From positions 1 through 64,000 of the forward strand of contig JAQVCM010000001.1 of assembly GCA_028689775.1 (NCBI GenBank): DNA of 64,000 bases, written 5' to 3'. Origin of the DNA: Crocinitomicaceae bacterium. Its GTDB lineage: Bacteria > Bacteroidota > Bacteroidia > Flavobacteriales_D > Crocinitomicaceae. The notes under the pieces were generated by a model. It made no database searches. It saw only the letters and a list, made by a program, of their open reading frames with translations, and was not told the origin of the DNA. Each line of letters starts with the position of its first letter. The stretch's first letter is position 1. Shown here piece after piece: positions 1 to 8,466 of this stretch. Made by a program: the position numbers and the translations under genes.

Positions 1-112
1 TTTTTGACACTGTCTACCAGGTCTTTGGAAAATTGTTCAAAATCGAATTTTTCTTTCATAATTGTCAAAATTTACTCCTTTTTCTTGAAAAAATAAAATT
101 TTGACACAGTTT
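1..112 (-). mobile_element. Edge of a probable IS256-family insertion sequence (5' end of transposase plus IS end)
   Basis: Read on the minus strand, an ATG at 59 opens a frame that runs off the window edge (MKEKFDFEQFSKDLVDSVK). It resembles the N-terminus of IS256-type transposases of Bacteroidota. The bases between this start and about 112 end in a tgacacagttt motif, which would be the IS end. Immediately beyond it the reading frame of a methylase C-terminus begins, so the element appears to have landed inside that gene. Only about 20 codons are visible, so the family call rests on a short match and on the context. Confidence 0.5.
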
Positions 113-113
113 A

Positions 114-443
114 ATGAACATACTCGGCTCTTTCGTTTACCTCGAACTCAAAAAATACAATCAAACTTTTATTGAGCAAATCGAAAAAGCCAAAAACACA
201 GAAGAATTGCTGCAAGTTTGGGAACAGATGAAAAACAAGTCTTTCTTAAACTATAATGTAGATATTCAAAAGCAAGAAGAACATATTGAAGCATTTAAAG
301 CACTCACATTAACAGAACAAAAACAGCATTTATGTGAGTTGTTGGATAAAAACCAATTGTATGTCAATTGTTCGTCGCTTGAGGATAAAATGTTTGAATG
401 TACGGAGGAGGAAAAAAGAATCACGAAGAACTTTTATGAATAA
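114..443 (+). pseudogene. C-terminal remnant of a type III-like DNA methyltransferase (Mod), cut by the IS
   Basis: These 109 codons match what I know of the C-terminal tail of DNA N-4/N-6 adenine methylases of the type III Mod kind: a start such as LGSFVYLELKKYNQ, then a lysine/glutamate-rich helical region ending in KNFYE. There is no catalytic DPPY box or AdoMet-binding motif, because those lie in the missing N-terminal part. The ATG at 114 is probably just an internal Met next to the IS end, not a real start. The Res-like gene follows 64 nt downstream, as in mod-res operons. I infer that methylation activity is lost unless the upstream part is intact elsewhere. Confidence 0.65.
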
Positions 444-445
444 AA

Positions 446-460
446 GACCTCGAAGAGGTC
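446..460 (+). other. Short intercistronic hairpin between mod remnant and res
   Basis: Six-base inverted repeat gacctc-gaa-gaggtc directly after the stop of the methylase remnant. There is no T-run after it, so it is more likely an mRNA processing or stability hairpin than a terminator. Confidence 0.35.
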
Positions 461-507
461 AAAGATTTATAAAATGAATTACACATCTTGGAAAATAAAA
501 GAAAATA

Positions 508-3060
508 ATGGCATTCCTACACGAAATATTTAATAATCCATTTGCTAGAAAGGCTTTGGCGGAAGTGAAATTACCTAATCACATTAGCGATAATCTGAAA
601 TATAATATCCGTTTATATCAGGAAGAAGCTTTCAAGAGATACTTGTATTTGGAGCAAGAAGATTTTGATGAAAAACCTGACAAACCAATGCACTTGCTTT
701 ACAATATGGCAACAGGAAGTGGAAAAACAATGGTAATGGCGGGATTGATTTTGCATTTGTACACAAAAGGATATCGCAATTTTCTGTTTTTTGTGAACTC
801 CAATAATATCATTCAGAAAACCAAAGATAATTTCCTAAATCCGCTTTCTTCAAAGTATTTGTTTAGCGATAAAATAGTGATTGATAGTCAGTCTATTTTA
901 ATCAAAGAAGTGGATAATTTTGAAGAAGCTGATGAACAAAATATCAATATCAAATTTACGACCATTCAACAATTGCATATTGACTTGAATAATACCAAAG
1001 AAAACAGCTTGACTTATGAAGGTTTTGAAAATAAAAAGTTGGTTTTAATTGCAGATGAAGCGCATCATCTGAGTGCAGGAACAAAAAGTGGAAATTTATT
1101 GGGCAGTTGGGAAGATACGGTTGAGAAAATTCATCAATCCAATTTTGATAATCTATTGTTGGAATTTACCGCTACCTTGGATTATTCTAGCAAAGAAATT
1201 GTCGAAAAATACCAGAATAAAGTACTTTACAAATACGATTTGGCACAATTTAGAATCGATAAATTTTCTAAAGAAATCAATCTAATTCGCTCGCATTATG
1301 AGGAAGAAGAACGAATTATTCAAGCGTTAATTTTGAATTTATACCGTCAAGAATTAGCAACTTCTCACAATGTCAATTTAAAGCCAGTTATTTTATTCAA
1401 AGCCAAACGAACCATTAAAGAATCGGAAGAAAATAAAGTGAAGTTTCATCAATTAATCGAAGAGCTTTCGGAACGAAAAATAGAAAAAATCAAGAATACT
1501 TCCACGGTTTCAATCGTACAAAAGGCATTTCAATTTTTTGTAAACCAAGGCATTTCAGATAATGAAATTGTGAATCGAATCCAACGTAATTTCAAAGAAG
1601 AAAACTGTTTAAGCGCCAATAATGATAAAGAAGCAGAAAAGAATCAGATTTTACTCAACACCTTAGAAGACGAAAACAATCCAATTCGAGCGGTCTTTGC
1701 CGTTCAGAAACTCAATGAAGGTTGGGACGTGTTGAATTTGTTTGATATAGTTCGACTGTATGAAGGTAGAGATGGTAATGACAATAAACCAGGGAAAACT
1801 ACACTTTCCGAAGCACAGTTAATTGGTCGTGGAGCACGTTATTATCCTTTTGCTTTAGAAATTGGACAAGATAAATATACTCGGAAATATGATGGCGATA
1901 TTTCCAATGATTTAAAGGTTTTGGAAGAGTTGTATTACCACACCAAAGAAGACAGTCGCTATATTTCAGAACTCAAAAAAGCCTTGGTGGAATCGGGAAT
2001 TTATGAAGACGAAGAGAATTTAGTCACAAAACAACTAACCTTAAAGTTGGATTATAAAAAATCAGAGCATTATCAAAACGATTATGTTTTCTTCAATAAA
2101 AAAGTACTGAAAAACTTTCACAATATCCAATCTTTTTCCGATTTAGGAGTCAAAAGAACCGATTATCGCCACACACTTTCTTCGGGAATTGGTAGAATGT
2201 CGAGTGCTTTTTTTGAAATGGAAAATCCTGTTTCTAATGATGAAGTAATTAAAGGAAAAGATGTTTCTATTTCAGCCATTCCAACACATATTATTCATTT
2301 TGCATTGAGTCAAAATCCGTTTTTCTATTACGATAATTTAACCCATTATTTTCCACATATCAATTCCATAGTTGATTTTATAAAAAGTAAAGACTATCTG
2401 GGTGAATTGAAAATTACTTTTAGAGGAACGCACGACAGACTTCAAGACATCACACATTTTGATTACCTACAAGCATTAAACGGACTTTTACAAACCATTG
2501 AAGCAGAAATAAAAGGAAATTCAACCGATTATGAAGGATCTGAATTCATCAAGCAACACATTCATCAAGTTTTTACAGACAAAGAAATCCGAGTACGAAA
2601 AGGAGACGAACGAGAAGACGGACAAGAATCTTTAATTGCCAATGAGCCTTGGTATGCTTACAATGCAAATTTTGGAACCAGCGAAGAGAAGAATTTCATA
2701 GAATTATTTGCTAGGAAATTTGAAAGTTTGCAACAGCGATACGAAGACATTTACATTCTGCGAAATGAGCGTGAATTAGCCATTTACGATAAACAAGGAC
2801 GAAGATTTGAGCCTGATTTTTTACTGTTTTGCAAGCAAAAGGAACAAAACATTGCTTATCAGGTTTTTATCGAACCCAAAGGAAAACACCTAATTGCTAC
2901 CGATAAATGGAAGGAAGAGTTTTTAAACGAAATTGCTGAAGACAAAAAAATGATTGAAATTCATTCAGATAAATATTTATTGACCGCTGTGCCTTTCTAT
3001 AATTACAGCAACGAAAATGAGTTTGCGAAAACTTTGACAAGTGTTTTAGAAATGAATTAA
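508..3060 (+). CDS. Type III-like restriction enzyme Res subunit (superfamily 2 helicase with nuclease domain)
   Basis: The 850-residue protein has the order expected of Res subunits. Walker A GSGKT is at about residues 70-74, the DEAH box (DEAHH) at 183-187, a helicase motif III-like FTATLD follows, then a motif V region NEGWDV and motif VI QLIGRGAR at 437-444. A C-terminal PD-(D/E)xK nuclease is suggested by EPD at 768-770 and EPK at 789-791. In such systems Res translocates or loops DNA and cuts only together with Mod. Here Mod is truncated next door, so the enzyme is either inactive, uses another methylase, or acts alone as a defence nuclease/helicase. The reading frame is intact with no frameshift. 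The next gene is a remnant and then an ATPase. Confidence 0.85.
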   Translation: MAFLHEIFNNPFARKALAEVKLPNHISDNLKYNIRLYQEEAFKRYLYLEQEDFDEKPDKPMHLLYNMATGSGKTMVMAGLILHLYTKGYRNFLFFVNSNNIIQKTKDNFLNPLSSKYLFSDKIVIDSQSILIKEVDNFEEADEQNINIKFTTIQQLHIDLNNTKENSLTYEGFENKKLVLIADEAHHLSAGTKSGNLLGSWEDTVEKIHQSNFDNLLLEFTATLDYSSKEIVEKYQNKVLYKYDLAQFRIDKFSKEINLIRSHYEEEERIIQALILNLYRQELATSHNVNLKPVILFKAKRTIKESEENKVKFHQLIEELSERKIEKIKNTSTVSIVQKAFQFFVNQGISDNEIVNRIQRNFKEENCLSANNDKEAEKNQILLNTLEDENNPIRAVFAVQKLNEGWDVLNLFDIVRLYEGRDGNDNKPGKTTLSEAQLIGRGARYYPFALEIGQDKYTRKYDGDISNDLKVLEELYYHTKEDSRYISELKKALVESGIYEDEENLVTKQLTLKLDYKKSEHYQNDYVFFNKKVLKNFHNIQSFSDLGVKRTDYRHTLSSGIGRMSSAFFEMENPVSNDEVIKGKDVSISAIPTHIIHFALSQNPFFYYDNLTHYFPHINSIVDFIKSKDYLGELKITFRGTHDRLQDITHFDYLQALNGLLQTIEAEIKGNSTDYEGSEFIKQHIHQVFTDKEIRVRKGDEREDGQESLIANEPWYAYNANFGTSEEKNFIELFARKFESLQQRYEDIYILRNERELAIYDKQGRRFEPDFLLFCKQKEQNIAYQVFIEPKGKHLIATDKWKEEFLNEIAEDKKMIEIHSDKYLLTAVPFYNYSNENEFAKTLTSVLEMN

Positions 3061-3161
3061 TTAGAGCCATTAAAAACGGCAAAGTATTTATCGACGGCTG
3101 GACGGCAAGTTTAAACGCTACATTACAGCATTATAAAGCAGATATGAAAATTGTTTTTTAG
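3021..3161 (+). pseudogene. Unidentified 3' gene remnant downstream of res
   Basis: In a frame different from res, an open stretch reads through the res stop and continues as RAIKNGKVFIDGWTASLNAT and then LQHYKADMKIVF before a stop at 3159-3161. The part after 3060 has normal protein-like composition, yet no start of its own is present. It looks like the tail of a lost gene fused to the end of res by deletion. I do not recognise the family. Confidence 0.35.
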
Positions 3162-3253
3162 AAATGGATAAATGTTATTTATTCTATAATCTTGATTATT
3201 AGCTTTCTAAAAAAAGTGAAAAATACTGAAAAAGAATGTAAAAAAATAGTTTT

Positions 3254-3375
3254 CACAAAAGTCCATCGATAAATGTGATCAAACTCACAAAAGTCCTTCG
3301 GTAAATGTGATGAAACCCACAAAAGTCCTATGACAAATGTGATGAAACTCACAAAAGTCCTTCGATAAATGTGAT
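3254..3375 (+). repeat. Four 32-bp tandem repeats forming CRP-like palindromic operators
   Basis: Repeat units start at 3254, 3286, 3318 and 3350 (last one 26 bp). Each carries cacaaaagtcc and aaatgtgat. Across the unit junctions they form TGTGA-N6-TCACA palindromes at 3274-3289, 3306-3321 (one change, CCACA) and 3338-3353, centred 32 bp apart, about three helical turns. The fourth half-site TGTGAT (3370-3375) abuts the expected -33 region of the next gene. The pattern equals the well known CRP half-site arrangement; the actual binding protein here is inferred to be a CRP/FNR-family regulator. Confidence 0.75.
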
Positions 3376-3393
3376 TTACGTTTATTTTCTTAC

Positions 3394-3401
3394 TATTTTT
3401 G
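3394..3401 (+). promoter_or_regulatory. -7 element TATTTTTG of the ATPase gene
   Basis: Fits the Bacteroidota TAnnTTTG consensus and ends 4 nt before the ATG at 3406, which suggests a leaderless or nearly leaderless mRNA. The third CRP-like palindrome is centred about 60 bp upstream of the expected start of transcription. Confidence 0.55.
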
Positions 3402-3405
3402 CTTT

Positions 3406-4713
3406 ATGGAAAGAGTTGTTTTAGAAGAATTACTCCAATGGAAGCAGGGTATAAGCAGAAAACCATTGTTGTTACGAGGAGCTCGTCAAGTTGGGAAAAC
3501 TTGGATTATGAAAGAATTTGGACGTAAGTATTACGATCAAGTTCTTTATATCAATTTCGAACGGGATAAACTATTACAAGACTTATTCAAAACAGATTTT
3601 AATATTCAGCGAATTTTATCAGCTTTACAAATTCAATCTGGAATAGTACCGCAAGCTGATAATACGCTCATCATATTTGACGAAATACAAGAGGCGGAAG
3701 GTGCGCTAACGTCCCTAAAGTATTTTCAAGAAGAAGCGCCAGAATATCATGTCATGGGAGCGGGTTCATTATTGGGAATTGCTTTAAATAACACTTCTTT
3801 TCCAGTAGGCAAAATCCAGTTTGTAGAAATGCATCCGATGAATTTTTATGAATTTTTAGAATCGATAGGAGAAATTGGTATTTTGAATTTATTAAAAGTA
3901 AAGGATTGGCAATTGATTCAAACTTTTCATGAAAGAATTATCGAACTCTTAAAGCAGTATTATTTTGTAGGAGGAATGCCCGAAGTAGTGAAAAATTATA
4001 TTGATCAACGTAATTATATAGAGGTAAGGAAATTACAATTCGATATTTTAAGTGCTTATGAACTCGATTTTGCAAAGCATGCACCTCAGCAAATCATTCC
4101 GAAAATTAGAATGGTTTGGAAAAGTTTACCTTCTCAATTGGCTAGAGAAAATAAGAAATTTGTCTATGGATTAGTGAAAAGTGGTGCAAGAGCAAGAGAG
4201 TATGAAGATGCGCTGAATTGGTTGGTTGATTACGGATTAATCCACCGTATTTATAGAATCAGCAAACCAGGATTTCCAGTCCGTTCTTATGAAGATTTAA
4301 AAGCTTTCAAGTTGTATGCCTTAGATACAGGTCTCTTAGGAGCTTTGTCAGGTCTTGATGCACAAGTTTTACTGCATAAAAATAAATTATTTACTGAGTT
4401 TAAAGGAGCTTTAACAGAACAGTTTGTTTTACAACAACTCATGAGTGAAATGGGAATACATCCCAATTATTGGTCCAATGACACTTCAAACAGCGAAGTT
4501 GATTTTATTATAGAACATCAGCAAAATCTGTTTCCAATAGAAGTAAAAGCAGATGAGAATTTACAGTCAAAATCGTTGAAAAGCTATCATCAACAGTTTG
4601 ATCCCAAGATGAGTATCCGAACATCTTTGAGTTATTTCAGAAAAGAAGACTGGCTGATTAACATTCCACTCTATGCCATTCGAGAAATCCGTTCCATTAT
4701 TTCTGAATTGTAA
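3406..4713 (+). CDS. AAA-type ATPase with DUF4143 and a PD-(D/E)xK-like C-terminus
   Basis: The 435-residue protein has a P-loop GARQVGKT at residues 25-32 and a Walker B LIIFDE at 88-93, then a helical middle. The DUF4143-type C-terminal region carries EVDF (D366) and PIEVK (E379, K381), the spacing of a PD-(D/E)xK nuclease fold. Such ATPases are common, often multi-copy accessory genes of Bacteroidota; the substrate is unknown, and roles in defence or toxin-like systems have been suggested only by context. It is preceded by tandem CRP-like sites and its own promoter, so it is probably transcribed alone and regulated. Confidence 0.8.
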   Translation: MERVVLEELLQWKQGISRKPLLLRGARQVGKTWIMKEFGRKYYDQVLYINFERDKLLQDLFKTDFNIQRILSALQIQSGIVPQADNTLIIFDEIQEAEGALTSLKYFQEEAPEYHVMGAGSLLGIALNNTSFPVGKIQFVEMHPMNFYEFLESIGEIGILNLLKVKDWQLIQTFHERIIELLKQYYFVGGMPEVVKNYIDQRNYIEVRKLQFDILSAYELDFAKHAPQQIIPKIRMVWKSLPSQLARENKKFVYGLVKSGARAREYEDALNWLVDYGLIHRIYRISKPGFPVRSYEDLKAFKLYALDTGLLGALSGLDAQVLLHKNKLFTEFKGALTEQFVLQQLMSEMGIHPNYWSNDTSNSEVDFIIEHQQNLFPIEVKADENLQSKSLKSYHQQFDPKMSIRTSLSYFRKEDWLINIPLYAIREIRSIISEL

Positions 4714-4860
4714 AGGGCCTTTCAATTTTGAGGAAGGGAAACTGCGAGGTTAAACACTACTTTTTAAAATGACAAGGAGCCTGATAAGCAAGCGTTTTGA
4801 AATAGAATAACCGTAAATTTCAAATCACCTAAAAATGCACCGCGAAAGGCAGCACGGAAG

Positions 4861-4899
4861 GTAATATCGGCATATCGCAATATACCGATATGCGATTAC
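4861..4899. repeat. Dispersed palindrome, copy a (core ATCG-caatatac-CGAT)
   Basis: Arms gcatatcg / cgatatgc flank the 8-nt centre at 4878-4885, with outer gtaat / attac. After it comes cactcccgtttcaaaaa, similar to the flank of the copies near 61.9 kb. It lies in the 353-bp gap between the ATPase and mrdA; the rest of that gap shows only the mrdA promoter. Confidence 0.7.
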
Positions 4900-5017
4900 G
4901 CACTCCCGTTTCAAAAAACACCACCTTGAATCTTGCTTTTTTTCAAACTTTATTCAGGATTATCAACTAAAAACCAAGCAAGGATCTTTTACTAGCTTCG
5001 ATTTCGTAATATTCCAT

Positions 5018-5025
5018 TACTTTTG
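5018..5025 (+). promoter_or_regulatory. -7 element TACTTTTG of mrdA-rodA
   Basis: Matches TAnnTTTG and lies 41 nt before the mrdA ATG. No clear -33 TTG is seen at the expected distance. Confidence 0.45.
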
Positions 5026-5066
5026 TACTTTCATATAAAGTCTGTCATTCGTTTTAATTCTCATGC

Positions 5067-6962
5067 ATGAATACTGAAGCACGTAAGTATGTGATTCTCA
5101 TTTTTTTCCTTTTCGTTGGTGTAATTTATGCCACTCGATTGTTTTACATGCAAGTGGTGGACGATAGTTGGACGCTGCGTGCACAAGAAATTGCAGAGAA
5201 ACGAAAATTAATTGTTCCTCCAAGAGGAATTGTAAAAGATCGGAATGGGAAATTAATTGTCATCAACAAAACGTACTACAACTTGATGATGACGGAGAAG
5301 AATATTACCAATTTAGATACCGTTGCTTTTGCAAAATTGATTGGTTGGACTCCCGAACAAGTTAAATTGCGGTTTGAAGAAATTAAATTAGCTGAAGGAT
5401 TTGACATCGATCCCAAAACCAAGAAAAGAACGCAGCCTCGTTATCAGAAAATTCGTTCGTATGCATTCGTCAAAGAAATGACCACCGAAGAAATGGCTCA
5501 AATCGCACCATATTTAGAGAATTTTCCTGGATTTTACGAAGAGATTACCAGCATGCGAAGTTATCCGTTTGCCAATGCTGCTAATATTTTAGGATATGTG
5601 AGTGAGGTAAATGGAGAGGAAATAAAAGAAGATCATTATTACCGATCAGGAGATAATATTGGACGAACCGGAATTGAACGTTTTTACGAGAAAGATTTAA
5701 GAGGTCGAAAAGGCGTTTATTATATTGTAACTTCTGCCATGAACAACGCCATTCAATCGTATGCTGATGGTAAATATGACACGACAGCCAAGCAAGGTGC
5801 AACGTTACAGTTGAGTATCGATGCAGACATACAAGCGTATGGTGAAAAATTAATGGTCAATAAAAGAGGTGTAATTGTAGCGATTGAACCAGCAACGGGT
5901 GAGATTTTGGCCATGGTTTCTTCACCGACTTTTGATCCAAATTCATTTGTAGGAAAGCGTGCAACATCGATTAATTATCCAAAATTACTCATGGATCCAG
6001 ATAAGCCACTTTATCCTCGACCTTTGCAGGCAGAATATCCTCCAGGATCTATATTTAAACTTTTACAAGCTTTGGTTGCAATGCAAGAAGGAGTGATTAC
6101 GGCCAATACTGGATTTCCATGTAATAAAAGTTTAGTTGGTTGTCACCCGCATCCAAGCGCGAGAAATATCATGGAGGCGGTTCAAATGTCTTGTAACCCT
6201 TATTTTTATCAATCAACCAAACGTGTAATTCAATCAGGTAAAAAATCGAATATTTATGCAGATTCTGAATATGGCTTGAACTTGTGGGCTGATTACATGC
6301 ACAGTTTTGGCTTGGGTAACAAACTAGAAATCGATATTCCAGGCGAACGTGGCGGTTTGATTCCAGATGCAAATTACTATGATAATTTATTTCCATCCAA
6401 AAAACGACCTTATGGACACCACCGATGGGCATTCTCAACCATACGTTCTATATCAATTGGACAAGGTGAAGTAAAAACCACGCCACTTCAAATGGCGAAT
6501 ATTGCTGCTTTGATTGCAAACCGAGGATGGTATTATACGCCACACTTGGTGAAATCGATCGGTGGTAAAGGAGCAAAAACGGAATACCGTGAAAAGCACA
6601 TGACAATGGTTGATGCCAAACATTATGACCCAATTATCGAAGGAATGCGAAGAGCAGTCAACGAAGGTGGCGGAACTGCTCGTCAAGCTCGAATTGATAG
6701 CATCGTTGTTTGTGGTAAAACAGGTACGGCACAAAATCCACATGGAGCCGATCACTCGATCTTCATTACGTTTGCACCGATGGATAATCCTAAGATTGCA
6801 GTGGCTGTATTTGTTGAAAATGCAGGTTTTGGAGGAACGTGGGCAGCACCGATTGCGAGTTTGATTATGGAAAAATACATCACCAAAAACATCAAGGATA
6901 AAGCGAAAGAAACGCGTATTTTGGAAGCGAATCTGATGAATGTAGCAAAAAGAGGGAAGTAA
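5067..6962 (+). CDS. mrdA: Penicillin-binding protein 2 (elongasome transpeptidase)
   Basis: Class B penicillin-binding protein of 631 residues. One N-terminal membrane segment (about residues 8-26) is followed by the dimerisation/pedestal region with PPRG at about 51-54, and a transpeptidase domain with the active Ser in PPGSIFK (S328), SCN at 375-377 and KTG at 551-553. It cross-links peptidoglycan in the periplasm during cell elongation. The gene is followed after 1 nt by rodA, the glycosyltransferase partner, so the two form one operon. In many Bacteroidota mreBCD stand upstream; here a defence-like accessory block takes that place. The start at 5067 is preceded by an out-of-frame atg at 5063. 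Confidence 0.93.
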   Translation: MNTEARKYVILIFFLFVGVIYATRLFYMQVVDDSWTLRAQEIAEKRKLIVPPRGIVKDRNGKLIVINKTYYNLMMTEKNITNLDTVAFAKLIGWTPEQVKLRFEEIKLAEGFDIDPKTKKRTQPRYQKIRSYAFVKEMTTEEMAQIAPYLENFPGFYEEITSMRSYPFANAANILGYVSEVNGEEIKEDHYYRSGDNIGRTGIERFYEKDLRGRKGVYYIVTSAMNNAIQSYADGKYDTTAKQGATLQLSIDADIQAYGEKLMVNKRGVIVAIEPATGEILAMVSSPTFDPNSFVGKRATSINYPKLLMDPDKPLYPRPLQAEYPPGSIFKLLQALVAMQEGVITANTGFPCNKSLVGCHPHPSARNIMEAVQMSCNPYFYQSTKRVIQSGKKSNIYADSEYGLNLWADYMHSFGLGNKLEIDIPGERGGLIPDANYYDNLFPSKKRPYGHHRWAFSTIRSISIGQGEVKTTPLQMANIAALIANRGWYYTPHLVKSIGGKGAKTEYREKHMTMVDAKHYDPIIEGMRRAVNEGGGTARQARIDSIVVCGKTGTAQNPHGADHSIFITFAPMDNPKIAVAVFVENAGFGGTWAAPIASLIMEKYITKNIKDKAKETRILEANLMNVAKRGK

Positions 6963-6963
6963 A

Positions 6964-8361
6964 ATGACGAGAGGTAAATCCATAGGGGCGAATTTGGACT
7001 GGGTTTTATTTTCAGTTTTCATCATCATGTTGGTGATGGGAGTTGCCAATATTTATTCCGTTTCCTATGACGCGGAACATCCATATATTTTAGATTTTTC
7101 GCAGAAATACGGAAAACAAATCATGTGGATTGGCGTTTCATTCTTCCTAGGAATCTTGATCTTTCTGATTGATTCTGACATCTATCGGAAATTTGCCATA
7201 CCCATTTATTTATTCTGTATTGTTTTATTGGTCGTCGTACTTTTTATGCCGCCTGTAAATGGCGCAAGGGCTTGGTTAGGTGTTGGATCTCTCGGTATTC
7301 AGCCAGCTGAGTTTGCCAAAGTGGGAACGGCGATTGCGTTAGCGAGTTACATCAATGCCTTGAATATGAACCAACAAAGTGTGAAGACGGTTTTGCTCGC
7401 AAACTTGATTCTGTTGTTTCCAATGGTCTTGATTTTGATGCAGCCGGATGCTGGTTCGTTCGTCGTGTTCACTGCGTTTTTATTTGTGATGTACCGCGAA
7501 GGATTGACGTACGACCCGATTATTTTAAAAGTAATCAACACCATTCCAGGAGTTCGATTTAAGAGTACTTGGGTAGGAAGTCACTTCATTCCGATTTTAT
7601 TTGTAGTTGTATTTCTGTCGTTGATAACACTTTTAATGGCAGAAAATGAATTGAGTTTTGATGCTTTTCCGGGCGTAGAAATTCCTGGATTTATTGGAGT
7701 GATTATTTCGTTGTTGGTGATTTCGATCATCGGATATTTCATATTACGCATCTTTTCAGCAAGAAGAGATCGCAACAAAGTATCAGTAATTGTTCTGATT
7801 GCCTTCATTCTTTCAGCTGGAATTTCAACCATCGTACATGTTGGATTTGAAAGCTTGGCCATTCACCAAAAAGAACGAATTGAGCTTTTCTTGGGATTAC
7901 GAGAAGATCCAAATGGCGATGATTACAACCGAAATCGTGCAATGGCAGCTGTTGGTTCGGGTGGACTTTCTGGAAAAGGATATAAAAAAGCAAGTTTATC
8001 AAGTGCGGAAGCGAATCACGTTCCCGAAAGTGAAACCGATTTTATCTTCTGTCCTTTGGCAGAAGAATGGGGATTCTTTGGAAGTATAACGGTCGTGATT
8101 CTATTCATGGTGATGCTGACGCGAATAGTGATTATTGCCGAGCGACAACGTTCACGCTTCATCCGAGTTTACGCCTATTCGGTTGCGGTGATTCTATTCT
8201 ATCACTTTGCAATCAACATCGGAATGGATATCGGATTGGCGCCTGTAATTGGAATTCCGTTACCATTTTTTAGTTATGGAGGCTCATCGATGATGTCGTT
8301 TTGTGTGATGATGTTTGTGCTCTTGAAATTGGATAGTCAGCGCGCAGACCTTTTGTCGTAG
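6964..8361 (+). CDS. rodA: RodA, SEDS-family peptidoglycan glycosyltransferase
   Basis: A 465-residue polytopic membrane protein of the FtsW/RodA/SpoVE family. Visible are the GARAWLGVGSLGIQPAEFAK signature, the QPDAGS stretch in mid-protein, and near the C-terminus PLPFFSYGGSS, all family hallmarks. It polymerises glycan strands from lipid II and works with PBP2 encoded directly upstream. The loop holding EREDPNGDDYNRNRA-like sequence followed by GSGGLSGKGYKKAS is the extracellular region typical of RodA. It lacks an own promoter and starts one base after the mrdA stop. Confidence 0.93.
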   Translation: MTRGKSIGANLDWVLFSVFIIMLVMGVANIYSVSYDAEHPYILDFSQKYGKQIMWIGVSFFLGILIFLIDSDIYRKFAIPIYLFCIVLLVVVLFMPPVNGARAWLGVGSLGIQPAEFAKVGTAIALASYINALNMNQQSVKTVLLANLILLFPMVLILMQPDAGSFVVFTAFLFVMYREGLTYDPIILKVINTIPGVRFKSTWVGSHFIPILFVVVFLSLITLLMAENELSFDAFPGVEIPGFIGVIISLLVISIIGYFILRIFSARRDRNKVSVIVLIAFILSAGISTIVHVGFESLAIHQKERIELFLGLREDPNGDDYNRNRAMAAVGSGGLSGKGYKKASLSSAEANHVPESETDFIFCPLAEEWGFFGSITVVILFMVMLTRIVIIAERQRSRFIRVYAYSVAVILFYHFAINIGMDIGLAPVIGIPLPFFSYGGSSMMSFCVMMFVLLKLDSQRADLLS

Positions 8362-8430
8362 GAAGTAGTATTTAAAGCGAATAAATTTATTTGTATTTTG
8401 CAAATGATTTATCTTGAAAATTAATTAGCA

Positions 8431-8466
8431 ATGAAAGTTAGCGAACTCAATCAAGAGCAGAGTTAA
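8431..8466 (+). pseudogene. Possible 5' stump of a lost gene (MKVSELNQEQS, then stop)
   Basis: An ATG at 8431 is followed by 11 codons with a protein-like start and then taa, with a TATTTTG-like element about 40 nt upstream (within ttgtattttgc). The frame then enters the 3' end of the opposing glycosyltransferase gene. It may be the beginning of a gene whose body was deleted; chance is possible. Confidence 0.2.

Noticed and set aside
3254..3375. CRISPR-like short repeats
   Set aside because: 32-bp units follow each other without spacers; they read better as operators.
6453..7049. Long minus-strand frame opposite mrdA/rodA
   Set aside because: Cysteine-, histidine- and phenylalanine-rich translation opposite two well-supported genes; a shadow frame.
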